From an uncultured Pelagibacteraceae bacterium (GTDB lineage Bacteria > Pseudomonadota > Alphaproteobacteria > Pelagibacterales > Pelagibacteraceae), in contig CACIST010000004.1 in NCBI GenBank assembly GCA_902589395.1, forward strand, positions 1 to 64,000: DNA of 64,000 nt. The letters run 5' to 3'. The notes beneath the pieces were generated by a model. It searched no databases. It saw only the letters and a list, made by a program, of their open reading frames with translations, and was not told the origin of the DNA. The translations under genes and the position numbers were made by a program. Shown here piece after piece: positions 27,755 through 37,400 of this stretch (its first letter is position 1; the number at the start of each line of letters is the position of its first letter).

Positions 27755-28975
27755 ATGAGTGATTTCTATCAAGACGGCACTATTTCAACACTTCATGACT
27801 TTGGTACTAAGTCAACTAAAGATCTAGAAAAAGATCTTTTAAATTTTTCTAAAGAAAGAAAAATGGAACTTATTTTGCCCTGTCTTTATTCAGAATTAAA
27901 AGGTGATGCTTTACCTAAAATTGTCAGTGAGATAAGTAAGACAAATTATTTAAATCATATAATTATTGGTTTGGATAAAGCTACAGAAGCACAGGCAAGA
28001 AAAGCTTGGACATTTTTTGAGAAATTAGAAACTCCATTTACAATTCTTTGGAACGATGGACCTAATCTTAAAAAATTAGATAAAGAGTTAAAAAAATTAG
28101 GCCTCGCTCCTAATGAATATGGAAAAGGGCGAAATGTTTGGTATTGCATTGGTATGTCAATTGCAAGAGACAGTGCAAGGTCTGTTGCATTACATGATTG
28201 TGACATAAAAACTTATGATCGAAGAATGTTAGCAAAACTGTTTTATCCTGTAGTAAATCCATTATTCAATTTCGAATTTTGCAAAGGTTTTTATCCAAGA
28301 GTTGCAGATAACAAAATGAATGGAAGAGTTGCAAGATTACTTGTATTTCCACTATTAAATGCATTAGAGAAAACTATCGGTAACAGTGATTATATAAACT
28401 TCATGAAGTCTTTTAAATATCCTTTAGCAGGAGAATTTTCATTTAGAAGAAATATTTTACCAGAATTAAGAATTTCTTCAGACTGGGGAATAGAAATTGG
28501 AATTCTATCTGAAATGCAAAGAAACTTTTCTCCACAAAATATATGTCAGGTAGATTTGGCTGATACCTATGATCATAAGCACCAAAATTTATCTATTAAT
28601 GACGAAAAGCAGGGTCTATCCAGAATGTCTATTGATATTATAAAAACATTTATAAAAAAATTAGCAACTCAAGGTCACTCATTTAGTAAAGAACAGTTTA
28701 GATCTTTAAAAGCAACTTACTATAGAGCTGCATTAGATCTAATAGATGCTTACAGAAACGATGCACAAATGAATGGCTTAAAATTTGACTCTCATACAGA
28801 AGAAAAGGCAGTTGAATTATTTGCTGCAAATATTATGAAAGCAGGTGATGCGTTTTATCAAAACCCAATGGATACCCCCTTTATTCCTACATGGAGTAGA
28901 GTTAAAAGTGCAATACCAGATTTTTTAGTAAGATTAGAAAAAGCAGTTAACGAAGATAACATGCGTTATATTTAA
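27755..28975 (+). CDS. gpgS: Glucosyl-3-phosphoglycerate synthase (GT81)
   Basis: A 406-residue GT-A enzyme transferring glucose from a nucleotide sugar to 3-phosphoglycerate, the committed step of glucosylglycerate synthesis. Recognised by the family start (YQDGTISTLHDFG), ELILPCLYSE, the metal-binding ALHDCDIKTYD and the FPLLNALEKTIG / FKYPLAGEFS region followed by DWGIEIGIL. It is paired with the gpgP phosphatase directly upstream, giving a complete two-step pathway. Glucosylglycerate is a compatible solute that replaces nitrogen-containing osmolytes, which fits a nutrient-poor ocean habitat. Confidence 0.88.
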   Translation: MSDFYQDGTISTLHDFGTKSTKDLEKDLLNFSKERKMELILPCLYSELKGDALPKIVSEISKTNYLNHIIIGLDKATEAQARKAWTFFEKLETPFTILWNDGPNLKKLDKELKKLGLAPNEYGKGRNVWYCIGMSIARDSARSVALHDCDIKTYDRRMLAKLFYPVVNPLFNFEFCKGFYPRVADNKMNGRVARLLVFPLLNALEKTIGNSDYINFMKSFKYPLAGEFSFRRNILPELRISSDWGIEIGILSEMQRNFSPQNICQVDLADTYDHKHQNLSINDEKQGLSRMSIDIIKTFIKKLATQGHSFSKEQFRSLKATYYRAALDLIDAYRNDAQMNGLKFDSHTEEKAVELFAANIMKAGDAFYQNPMDTPFIPTWSRVKSAIPDFLVRLEKAVNEDNMRYI

Positions 28976-28980
28976 ATTAA

Positions 28981-29988
28981 TTAGTCATCTGAATTGTATT
29001 GAGGATGCTTAGACTCAGGACGATTTTTATGTTTCACTACTATTGATCCATTAACAACCTTAATATCGTATCCCCAGTTATCCCAACCCTTTAATGATAA
29101 TGGTTCTTTTAGTTTGTCCTCAAGTGTACGTGGGTATACATAACAACCCTCACTATCTCCATATTGAACTCTCGCTTCATCCATTTTTTTTTTAACTTCC
29201 ATATGTAAATCTAATGGCACATTTAAATGTTGCCCAAGTAAGTAGCTTAAATTCATATCCTTGCATGCTAAATCCATTGTAAACCCAGCTTCATATTTCT
29301 GATTAAAAATATGAGGCACAACTGTTTCCCACGCAAAAGAGTTGCCAGCTGAAACTCTAATAGCGTCAAAAAAACTTTCTAAATCTAGTCCTGCCCTTTT
29401 AGCAATCATCATACATTCCGATGCTGCGACCATATTGGTAAATGCAAGCATATTTGAAACAACTTTTGTAATTGCACCTGCCCCTATATCACCACATAAG
29501 ACAACCACTTCACCAATTGCATCCTGTAAAACTTCTTTCCAATTATTGAAAATTTCTTTATCTCCACCAGCTAAACAAACCATATTGTTATTTTGTAATG
29601 CATGAACACCTCCTGTAAGAGTAGCTTCTAACATTGAAACACCATATGTTTTTGCTTTTTCTGATAATTCTTGTGTTTGTTTAAAATCAGTTGTGGATGT
29701 ATCTATCCAAATCATTCCTGAAGATGCATTTTGCAATAAGCCATTTTCACCATCTACAGCGTTTAATACATGTTCTGGCTTAGGTAGACAGGTTAATACT
29801 ACCTTACATTTTTCTGCAAGATCTTTAATAGAATTTGCTTTAATAATATCCTTTGGAACATCATTAAGTTTGTTCTTATCAATATCAAAGGCTACAAGTT
29901 TATATTTCTGTGCTTTGTGTAAATTATTTAAGATTGGTGTACCGGCATTCCCTAAGCCAATCACTCCTATTGTTATGATATCGCTCAT
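28981..29988 (-). CDS. 3-hydroxyisobutyrate dehydrogenase-family oxidoreductase
   Basis: A beta-hydroxyacid dehydrogenase of 335 residues. It has an N-terminal GVIGLGNAGTPI dinucleotide-binding loop, the substrate-binding TLTGGVHALQNNN segment (normally DAPVSGG in the family) and the catalytic-lysine helix containing ITKVVSNMLAFTNM. The start at 29988 is preferred over an ATG at 30003 because AAAGGAG lies just upstream. The substrate may be a hydroxyacid such as tartronate semialdehyde or hydroxyisobutyrate; the altered substrate motif prevents a specific call. It lies 18 bases after the hydratase gene, probably in one catabolic operon. Confidence 0.82.
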   Translation of the reverse strand: MSDIITIGVIGLGNAGTPILNNLHKAQKYKLVAFDIDKNKLNDVPKDIIKANSIKDLAEKCKVVLTCLPKPEHVLNAVDGENGLLQNASSGMIWIDTSTTDFKQTQELSEKAKTYGVSMLEATLTGGVHALQNNNMVCLAGGDKEIFNNWKEVLQDAIGEVVVLCGDIGAGAITKVVSNMLAFTNMVAASECMMIAKRAGLDLESFFDAIRVSAGNSFAWETVVPHIFNQKYEAGFTMDLACKDMNLSYLLGQHLNVPLDLHMEVKKKMDEARVQYGDSEGCYVYPRTLEDKLKEPLSLKGWDNWGYDIKVVNGSIVVKHKNRPESKHPQYNSDD

Positions 29989-30006
29989 GATCTCTCCTTT
30001 CATAAT

Positions 30007-30789
30007 TTAAATAAATGTTGATGTTACATCTCCAAAAGCTGATGAGGTAACTTCAATCAACTTCTTTTCATAAATTGGTACAGGAAAACCATAAGCTCCT
30101 ATTAAAATTAAATCATTTTTTTTCAAAATATTATTTGTTTTTGCTTTATCTTTAACTAACCACTCTATTTCCCCAAGCATATCAAAAGGCCATTTTTTAT
30201 CTATCCATTTATCGACTACTTCATTGTCATAAACAAGTTTAAGATCTGTAATTTCAGTGTTGTTTGGAACCTTATTTTCTTGTCCTAGTATAACTCCAGC
30301 GTGAATTGCATTATTAGCTAAAAGTTCTGCACCATTTGGAGCATCTCCATTAAAAACTAAATTATGTATTTCTATAAGAGGATAAATCGATTGAACAGAC
30401 TCTAGAATATAATCAAATGAAACAAGATCTGGATTAATATCTCTATTAAGTATTACTCCAAATTCTGCTTCCATAGCTGGATTAGAATAATCTTTTTTAT
30501 TAAGTTCCACACCGTTTTGATGCAATTCGCTATTCCAAAGAAATCCACTAGCTGGATGAGTAAAGCCCATTTTTTTTTGAGTATCATTTGAAACACAACC
30601 AATTTTATAACCAATAATTTCCTCACCTCTTTTGAGTCTTAAATCGGCGACTTTAGATTGTATTAGTAAAGCATTTTCATTACTTATTACTACTTTGTCT
30701 TTAAATAACTGGCTAGGTTTTTTTGCGTCGTAATCTTCAAGAATTTTATTTGAATATAAATCTAATTCTTTTGAAGATAATTTGCTCAT
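30007..30789 (-). CDS. MhpD-like 2-keto-4-pentenoate hydratase family protein
   Basis: A 260-residue member of the hydratase/decarboxylase branch of the FAH superfamily. Supporting features are GYKIGCVSNDTQ, ASGFLWNSEL and AMEAEFGVILNRD, whose acidic residues bind the divalent metal, plus the C-terminal DLILIGAYGFPVPI. It probably hydrates or cleaves an unsaturated 2-oxo acid. It overlaps the DUF4149-like gene upstream by one base and precedes the dehydrogenase, consistent with a small organic-acid catabolic operon. Confidence 0.78.
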   Translation of the reverse strand: MSKLSSKELDLYSNKILEDYDAKKPSQLFKDKVVISNENALLIQSKVADLRLKRGEEIIGYKIGCVSNDTQKKMGFTHPASGFLWNSELHQNGVELNKKDYSNPAMEAEFGVILNRDINPDLVSFDYILESVQSIYPLIEIHNLVFNGDAPNGAELLANNAIHAGVILGQENKVPNNTEITDLKLVYDNEVVDKWIDKKWPFDMLGEIEWLVKDKAKTNNILKKNDLILIGAYGFPVPIYEKKLIEVTSSAFGDVTSTFI

Positions 30790-31178
30790 TAAATAAGTAA
30801 AACAACTAAAAATATCATCTGAATAAAATTAATCACAACAGATATAAAGTGTGAATATTTAAATTTTTTATCCTGCTTTTCGTCTCTATATTTATTTATC
30901 AGAGGCATTAATAAATAATTTGAAGTCGCAAATAAAAGTGTAATTGCAAGTATTAAGTAAAAATCTATTCCTAATTTACTTAAGAATAAAAAAGTTAATA
31001 AAACAATTAAACTTAAACCTAGGTTAACATTGTAATAAAAAGGAAATATTCTTCTTATGAACTTTCTGGCATTATCTTCATCTAAAGTAGTAAATACCAC
31101 TGGAGCAATAACAAATGAAAAGAATAACATTATACCCAAAATCATAGCTGTTAGGTAAATACTAATTTGTTCAATCAT
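30789..31178 (-). CDS. DUF4149/TMEM205-like membrane protein
   Basis: A 129-residue integral membrane protein with four predicted hydrophobic segments (about 5-28, 48-68, 74-92 and 107-128). The start, MIEQISIYLTAMILGIMLFFSFVIAPVVF, with FxxxVAPxxF, is characteristic of the DUF4149 group, whose function is unknown. It sits between a tiny ORF and the hydratase gene. Confidence 0.7.
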   Translation of the reverse strand: MIEQISIYLTAMILGIMLFFSFVIAPVVFTTLDEDNARKFIRRIFPFYYNVNLGLSLIVLLTFLFLSKLGIDFYLILAITLLFATSNYLLMPLINKYRDEKQDKKFKYSHFISVVINFIQMIFLVVLLI

Positions 31179-31181
31179 AAT

Positions 31182-31367
31182 TTAGCTTTCTATTGAATTT
31201 TCCTCTTTCATTAATATTGGTCTACCATCTTGCGCGGTATTAAGAGGTATAATTTTTCCTTTATATTTTGCACATAAAGTTGGTGCACTTCTAACTTCTT
31301 CACCTAATCTTACTTCTAAATCAACAATAACTAATTTTGCATCTTCTAATTCTTTTAATATTCTCAT
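31182..31367 (-). CDS. Small hypothetical protein (61 residues)
   Basis: A 61-residue acidic ORF beginning MRILKELEDAKLVIVDLEVR, with one cysteine and no membrane segment. I do not recognise a family. Evidence that it is real is positional: it fits tightly between the DUF4396-like gene (27 bases) and the DUF4149-like gene (3 bases) on the same strand and has ordinary codon use for the window. Confidence 0.55.
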   Translation of the reverse strand: MRILKELEDAKLVIVDLEVRLGEEVRSAPTLCAKYKGKIIPLNTAQDGRPILMKEENSIES

Positions 31368-31394
31368 TTTAGTCCTTTGGTTAATTAATTTAAT

Positions 31395-31838
31395 TTAATG
31401 ACAGGCTTGATTATGCTTTTTAAGTCTCCAATAATTATAAGGCCATGGAGTAACAAATCCAACTGCTAACATTATAGGCACAACCCACCATGTGAGCATT
31501 GCACCTCCTGTTAATACATAATCTGTAATATTCATTGCAACTTCCATACTAATCATAGAAATAAAGCTCATTCCTAAAGCTGTTTTTAATGCTTTTTGAA
31601 AAGTAAACTTTTGTTTTATAAGAATAAATGTCTCTAATATTACACTAGTTATTAAACCGTTTATTATTGCTAAAATCATAATGCTTAAAACCGGGAAAGG
31701 AATTTTGGTTATTTGAAAAAATAATATAGTTCCAAAATCACCAATAGCACAACCTAACAAGCACCAAGCAGTGTTCTTAGCACTTCTTTTCCAGGTGTGT
31801 TTACAATGCCAATTAAGTTTAAATGTTTCAGCACTCAT
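31395..31838 (-). CDS. DUF4396-like membrane protein
   Basis: A 147-residue membrane protein with four hydrophobic helices and a short C-terminal tail rich in His/Cys. The N-terminal WHCKHTWKRSAKNTAWCLLGCAIGDFGTI, read in two parts, and the ending VGFVTPWPYNYWRLKKH resemble DUF4396 proteins, sometimes found with copper or other metal-handling genes. Paired His and Cys residues could bind metal; this is speculative. Confidence 0.65.
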   Translation of the reverse strand: MSAETFKLNWHCKHTWKRSAKNTAWCLLGCAIGDFGTILFFQITKIPFPVLSIMILAIINGLITSVILETFILIKQKFTFQKALKTALGMSFISMISMEVAMNITDYVLTGGAMLTWWVVPIMLAVGFVTPWPYNYWRLKKHNQACH

Positions 31839-31944
31839 GTTTGCTTCTTATCAAATTTTTAATAGTAATTGGTGTATAATATTGACGTATAAAATGATTA
31901 AAAATAAGGATAATACTTTAAATAGATAGTAAAAATATTATCAA

Positions 31945-32856
31945 ATGGACAAAATATTTCAAAAAATATGCGATCTGTATCCTCATTATAGAATAAATAC
32001 CAGGATTAAAAAAAAAATCTTTTATATTGTTTTTGCACTCTTTAAATCATTTATAAATGGGCCAATTAAATTAAATTTTGGAAATTTTTTTTTCTATTCT
32101 TACCCACAAAGAAAAAATTATAGTAGATCATTACTTAGTAAAGTAAATTTACATGATGAAAGAGAAATCAATTTTTTTATAAAGAATATCGATGACAACT
32201 CTGTATTTATCGATTGTGGTGCAAACCAAGGTTTTTATACTATACCAATAGCAGCCTCGAATAAAAATTGTAAGATAATAGCTTTTGAACCTTCAGTCCA
32301 AGAAATGGAGTACTTAAATCAAAATATTTTATTAAACAATATTGAAAATATTGAAACCTCATATTTAGGTATTGGGGATAAAGAAGGTTCTTTCAAATTT
32401 AAAAATGATAATTTAGAAAAAAACTCAACAAAGGGTGGATTGATCATTGAAGATGATAATGAAACAAATGAAATCAAAATGATTGATGTTACAACATTAG
32501 ACAAATTTATAAATGATCGTAAATTAGACATCACTAGCGATACAAAATTATTTATTAAAATTGATCTAGAAGGTTATGATATAAATGCTGTTTATGGATC
32601 AAAAAATATTATAAAAAATTACTTTTCAGTATTTCTAGTAGAGTTCTCTAAAATGGCTGTTGCTAGCGAAATATACTCAAAAAATGAGTTTAATAACTTT
32701 TTAAAAGAAAACGAACTAAGTATCTTAGATATATATGGAAAAAATCTTACTTTAGATAACATTCATTCAATGTTGGATAACCTCAAGGGAAATCATCAGG
32801 TTTGTGGAAATTTTATAGTTGTTAAGGAAAGTTTAGTTAAAAACTTAAACTTTTAA
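31945..32856 (+). CDS. FkbM-family methyltransferase
   Basis: A 303-residue SAM-dependent methyltransferase of the FkbM type. The SAM-binding motif I is FIDCGANQGFYTIP (about 88-101), the acidic adenosine-binding position is in IIAFEPSVQEMEYL, and LFIKIDLEGYDINAVYG is the family's diagnostic post-motif block. These enzymes commonly O-methylate sugars in surface polysaccharides. No obvious partner is adjacent; a small run of minus-strand genes ends 107 bases upstream. Confidence 0.82.
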   Translation: MDKIFQKICDLYPHYRINTRIKKKIFYIVFALFKSFINGPIKLNFGNFFFYSYPQRKNYSRSLLSKVNLHDEREINFFIKNIDDNSVFIDCGANQGFYTIPIAASNKNCKIIAFEPSVQEMEYLNQNILLNNIENIETSYLGIGDKEGSFKFKNDNLEKNSTKGGLIIEDDNETNEIKMIDVTTLDKFINDRKLDITSDTKLFIKIDLEGYDINAVYGSKNIIKNYFSVFLVEFSKMAVASEIYSKNEFNNFLKENELSILDIYGKNLTLDNIHSMLDNLKGNHQVCGNFIVVKESLVKNLNF

Positions 32857-32872
32857 AATTTTTTTAAAGCTT

Positions 32873-32941
32873 TTAAAGTATGTATTTATCACCTAAATAC
32901 ATTGCAAAAGCGATAGCGGCACCTAATAAAATATACTTCAT
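32873..32941 (-). CDS. Possible 22-residue membrane mini-protein
   Basis: A 22-codon ORF starting ATG at 32941 and reading MKYILLGAAIAFAMYLGDKY before the final two residues. It could be a single hydrophobic helix with charged ends. It sits downstream of the 59-residue membrane ORF on the same strand. There is no independent evidence of expression; it is short enough to occur by chance. Confidence 0.3.
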   Translation of the reverse strand: MKYILLGAAIAFAMYLGDKYIL

Positions 32942-32979
32942 TCTAAACAATTATATTAAAGCACTTATAAAGTAAATTT

Positions 32980-33159
32980 TTAATAATTTTTATCTTTTAA
33001 GCTTTTGTACTGAAACCAAATAATGGCTAATAAAATAAGCACAAAAATTGGATAGCCAACAATAAAAATGATTATATTTATTAGCTCATAGGAAATGCCA
33101 AAAAATTGAGCCCAGTCACTTAAGAGAGCCACACACCAATAAAAAATATTATTTATCAT
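32980..33159 (-). CDS. Small membrane protein (59 residues)
   Basis: An ORF just below common length cut-offs. From the ATG at 33159 it reads MINNIFYWCVALLSDWAQFF, then a strongly hydrophobic helix (about 27-51) ending in a charged tail, KSLKDKNY. Clean start, stop and hydrophobic pattern suggest a genuine small inner-membrane protein. It fills most of the gap between the FkbM gene and the anti-sigma gene. Confidence 0.55.
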   Translation of the reverse strand: MINNIFYWCVALLSDWAQFFGISYELINIIIFIVGYPIFVLILLAIIWFQYKSLKDKNY

Positions 33160-33342
33160 AAATTAATTAGTTTTATTTAAATTAGGCTAGGTAGAAAAGG
33201 AGAAAACCCTAGCCTAATTATTAAGGTGGACAACAAACATAAAAAAAAACCACCTTTGGAGTGACTGTCACTATGACTAGTATGGAGGAGTAACAAGCAC
33301 TTATACCCTTAACGGATAAATTATAAATTGTTCCAAAAAATA
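33160..33342. other. Structured non-coding segment with two inverted repeats
   Basis: Downstream of the anti-sigma gene. A perfect 12-bp stem is formed by 33180-33191 and 33208-33219 (AATTAGGCTAGG/CCTAGCCTAATT) with a 16-base purine-rich loop. A second stem, AAGGTGG/CCACCTT, joins 33223-33229 and 33250-33256. A palindrome GTGACTGTCAC lies at 33261-33271. The first hairpin could terminate the sigma/anti-sigma transcript, but no clear U-tract follows on either strand. A small RNA or regulatory element is an alternative. Confidence 0.5.
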
Positions 33343-33861
33343 TTATTTTTTTTCTAGACGTTTTTTTAGATCTTCAATTTCTTCTAAATATTTCTGAATT
33401 TGAGATTTAAGGATAGAAATTTCCTCTTCAAGACTTTTTATTCTTTTATCTACTTTATCTGAATTAACAAGCTCTACACCTCTAAAATTATCTTTATCAG
33501 TGTCTAAACCTCTAAATGAGGTTGAATTCATTTGAAAACCAATAGTAAACATAAATATAGCAGCAATAGGATATGCAACAAAGTTTCTTAAAGGTTTTTT
33601 GAAAATTACTTCAAAGATATTTATTTTTCTGTTTTCTAATCTATCTTTATTTTTAAGAATTAGCTTTGAAGAGTTATCTTTAATACTGGAAACATAATCA
33701 CCATAAAAATTTTTTGATAATTTTAGGTCTTCATACGCTAATTTTGCCTCAGTATTTTCAGAGATTAATTTTTTAACTTTTTCTAATTCAGAGCTGTCTA
33801 ATTGCTCATCAGCATACGACATTATCAAGCTAAGTTCTTTATCAGTTAATTTCTTAATCAT
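33343..33861 (-). CDS. Membrane anti-sigma factor (candidate)
   Basis: A 172-residue protein with an acidic helical N-terminal domain (LSLIMSYADEQLDSSELEKV, an anti-sigma-like helix bundle but without the HxxxCxxC zinc motif), a single transmembrane helix at about 91-111, and a periplasmic C-terminal coiled coil (about 138-171). It starts 8 bases inside the 3' end of the ECF sigma gene, the usual sigma/anti-sigma overlap. It is expected to hold the sigma factor at the membrane until a periplasmic signal releases it. Confidence 0.75.
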   Translation of the reverse strand: MIKKLTDKELSLIMSYADEQLDSSELEKVKKLISENTEAKLAYEDLKLSKNFYGDYVSSIKDNSSKLILKNKDRLENRKINIFEVIFKKPLRNFVAYPIAAIFMFTIGFQMNSTSFRGLDTDKDNFRGVELVNSDKVDKRIKSLEEEISILKSQIQKYLEEIEDLKKRLEKK

Positions 33862-34456
33862 TTTTTAACCTTTTTTTTATACAATCAATAACTGCAATTC
33901 TAGCTCTAGCTAAACTACTTTTTACAGTCCCTTGAGCAATATCAAGTCTTTCTGCAATTTCATCATATTTTAAACCTTCAGAAAATAGAGTTAAAACAGA
34001 TTTTTGTAACTCATTCTTTAATGATGATAAACATATTTGAGCTATTTCAAATCTTTTATACTTTGCAATTTTTAGTTCTTTTTCAATCATTTGATCCTCA
34101 GCATTAATACTTTTGTATTTAATTTCTTCATCGATATCTCTTGCATTGTATTCAATATAGTCTTCTATGGGTAAATCTTGATCTCCATTGTCTTTTAACG
34201 AATAAGAGCTATTTTTGTTCCCTAAATCTTCCTTAGAAACTAGCCTTGTTTTTTTTCTTTTAGTATCAATAAATAGATTTCTAATAACTCTATAACTAAT
34301 TTTGAGAAACTCGGTATTATCGTTTAAATCTGGGTAATTTTTTAATATTTTTTCTATAGCTGTTTGAACTATATCTTCAGCATTTGCTCGATCACCTGAC
34401 ATTGCTGTTGAAAATCTTAGTAATTCTGAAAGATTTTTTTGAAGTAATTGCTTCAT
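33854..34456 (-). CDS. ECF-type RNA polymerase sigma factor
   Basis: A 200-residue sigma-70-family factor with only regions 2 and 4. Region 2 includes NAEDIVQTAIEKIL and VIRNLFIDTKRKK (about 25-70). Region 4 is the C-terminal helix-turn-helix, with LTLFSEGLKYDEIAERLDIAQ and GTVKSSLARAR (about 151-184). A charged insertion lies between the two regions. It overlaps the anti-sigma gene and is divergent, across 36 bases, from the CHAT protease gene, which is the probable target or signal partner. Confidence 0.88.
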   Translation of the reverse strand: MKQLLQKNLSELLRFSTAMSGDRANAEDIVQTAIEKILKNYPDLNDNTEFLKISYRVIRNLFIDTKRKKTRLVSKEDLGNKNSSYSLKDNGDQDLPIEDYIEYNARDIDEEIKYKSINAEDQMIEKELKIAKYKRFEIAQICLSSLKNELQKSVLTLFSEGLKYDEIAERLDIAQGTVKSSLARARIAVIDCIKKRLKND

Positions 34457-34459
34457 TTT

Positions 34460-34484
34460 AAACCGGTTTTTAATGAACTATACT
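34460..34484. promoter_or_regulatory. Palindrome and -10-like sequence in the sigma/CHAT divergent gap
   Basis: The 36-base gap between the ECF sigma start (34456) and the CHAT gene start (34493) holds a perfect 10-bp palindrome, AAACCGGTTT (34460-34469), and TATACT (34479-34484) on the plus strand. TATACT would place transcription initiation within a few bases of the CHAT ATG, giving an almost leaderless mRNA. The palindrome could be a shared -35 or operator. This is inference from position and motif. Confidence 0.35.
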
Positions 34485-34492
34485 ATTGATAA

Positions 34493-37400
34493 ATGAATAT
34501 AAAATATAGCTTTATATTTACCGCTTTTTTAAGCTTGTTACTAAGCAATATGCTGTTCGCTGATGAAAAAACTTTAGAATTTAATGCTGAAGAATTAAAA
34601 AAAATAAGTGAGATTGAAAAAAAACATAACATAGATTGGAAAAAAGAATGGGAGCTAAAAGATACTGTATATGGATGTCTTATAAATAATCCAACAACTG
34701 AAAGTAAAGAGTTGGGTTATAAAAATGCATTTAAACTTTTAAATTATTATAACGATCTATTAATGAATGTCGGGTTAAGTGAAAGAGAAACAGAAAATCT
34801 TATAGATACTGTAGATTTGTTATCCTGGTGCATAAAAGATAAGCCCAAAAAATATAAAGAGTACATTGATCTTGTAAAAAGTATGATTGATTTAAATTTT
34901 TTAAATTCGGAATTTATTTATAGCGAAGATAAAGGGATTTTTTCAAGCGGAATCATGAATTATAGCGCTTTTTCTGAAGACTTGAATCTAGATTTAAAAG
35001 ATCGATGGGAATACGACAAAAAAATTATAAAATTTTTAATTAAAAATCTCCCAAAATCATTTAATGACTTGCAAAATTTTATTTTTTTTTCCTCAAAAGA
35101 CTTTGAGAATGATTTTATTAGGCCAGAGATTATAAAGATACTTAAGCCTGTAATAAAAAAAATTGAATATGAAAATTTTGAGAATGACCAAGATAAAAAA
35201 GATTTTATAAGTTTTACAGGAAGTTATTTAAGACTATTGATTTTTAATGGAGACTTTAAAGAATGCAATGCTTATTACAATAAAAATGTCAGAAATATTA
35301 AGTTTTCAATCGATCAGATCAAACATGAGGTAAATTTGATCGATTTCAAATTAAATTGCCTAATGTCAGAATTAGAATGGGATAAAGCAATCAAATTATA
35401 TAAATATAAAGCTAATAGAATAGTAAATTCATTAGAGAATTCTGAATATAACCAATTTGAAGAGGAAAACTTAAATATAGAATTATTTAAAACATACAAT
35501 GCGCTTGTAAGTGCTTATAGAATTATATCATATACAAATGAAGATGATCAATTAGCTGAAAAATATTTAAATAAAGCAAAATATATAGTTAACAATTATT
35601 TCTTAAATAAAAATAAGTATTACTATTTATTGTTGAGCAAAGACTTGATTGAGGATGATATTTACAAAAACAACATAAATAAAGCTGAAAAAAAGTTAAC
35701 AAGGTTGTTAGAAGAAATTGAAAATTTAAATGAGAGTGATGGTTACCCTTATAAGGATGGTTTTGAATTGCAAAAAGAAGACTTAAAGGCTGATTATTTG
35801 GGAGTGATGTCTCGAATATTTTTAAAAACCAAAAGATATAAAGAAGCAATATCAATTAATGAAAAGATAATTGATTCAACTGAAAAAATTTTAACTACAG
35901 ATGGTAGGACTTTGAATGTTTCTAATCAAATGATAATAGAATCTTTTAAATATAAAGCTGCTAATGTAGACTTGTTTAAAATTTATAATCTTTTAGAAGA
36001 CCGTGAAAATCAAAGCAGATATCATAATATAGTATCTAAGTTTTGTGACGAAAAATTTAATGACACTATTTGTCTTAACTATTACCCAGAAAAATTAAAA
36101 TATGCAGTTCAGATAAGAGATATGAATTTAATTAATTATTCTTATGAACAATTAGAGAATTATTATTCAAAATTTAAGTCAGATAATAAATATATTAATT
36201 ACATGACAGAAACGGACTTAATTAAACAAAAAATTGAGATTAATATGTTGAAGATTAAATACAGTGATGAATTTAAGTTAGATAAAAATGAAGTATCAGA
36301 GTTAAGAAAAGAGGCATGTAAAGATACAGATAAATTTGAAAAAAGATTACGCAAAACAAATAAACTTATCGGACAGCAGGTTAAAAATCCATTTACCAAA
36401 GATGTATTTACATACCAAAGTGCAGGTATACATTTTATAAATGTTGGTTTGGAATGTGAAAAAACTAAAGCAGAATATAAAAAAGCAATTAATTTACTTC
36501 AAGATGTTCTCAATCTAGAGAAAAAGAAACTTGATAAGTGGGTAAATATTCCGACATATTATCAATATGATATTGATACGAATTTAATTTCACAAATAGG
36601 ATTTGCAGCTGCAGGATATCAATCATTATCAGGGAATGAAGAAAAAATACCAGAAGCTAAGAAGCTTTTAGAGGATGTCTTTCAACTTTCACAGTATGGA
36701 AAAAACTTGTTCATAACAAATTCTATTAAAAATTCCATAACGAAAACAATTGAAAGTAATGATGATTTTAAAAATTTAATTGTTACTAGAACATCATTGC
36801 AAACAGAACTAAATATTTTAATGGACGAAATAATAAATAATAAATCTATCAGTAAAGATAAATTTAAACATAAAAATTTATTGGACCAAGATATACAGAG
36901 TATTAATCAAAAAATAGATAAAAACTTCCCTGAAATAAAAAAAAAACTAAACAAAAAATTTTATAAAGTTCAAGATGTCCAGCAAAGGTTAGAAGATGAT
37001 GAAATAATGATTGTTTTTGATAGTCACTTAACACCATTTGCTCATATTATTTCTAAAGATAATCACGATACATTTTATTCAGTTGTGCCAATAAGAGATC
37101 TATATGATTTTACTTTTTCATTTAGAAAAGCAATTTTTAAAACAAATAATAAAGAATTAAAAAAATCATTAAATATATTTTATAAAGCTCTTTTTCAGGA
37201 AATTGACATTAAAAATAAAAACAAAAATAAAATAACAATAGTAACTGACAAGTATACTGAAAATTTACCATTCGGTATATTTTACAGTGATAAAGATAAT
37301 AAATATCTTATTGAAAAATACTCTATATCTTATCATCCATCAGTTGGATCTTTTGTAGAATTGAGAAATGAAAAAACTATTAAAAATATTTCTTTTGATA

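Noticed and set aside
33180-33219. A textbook rho-independent terminator
   Set aside because: The 12-bp stem is perfect, but the loop is long (16 bases) and no run of T follows on either strand; it is reported only as a structured repeat.
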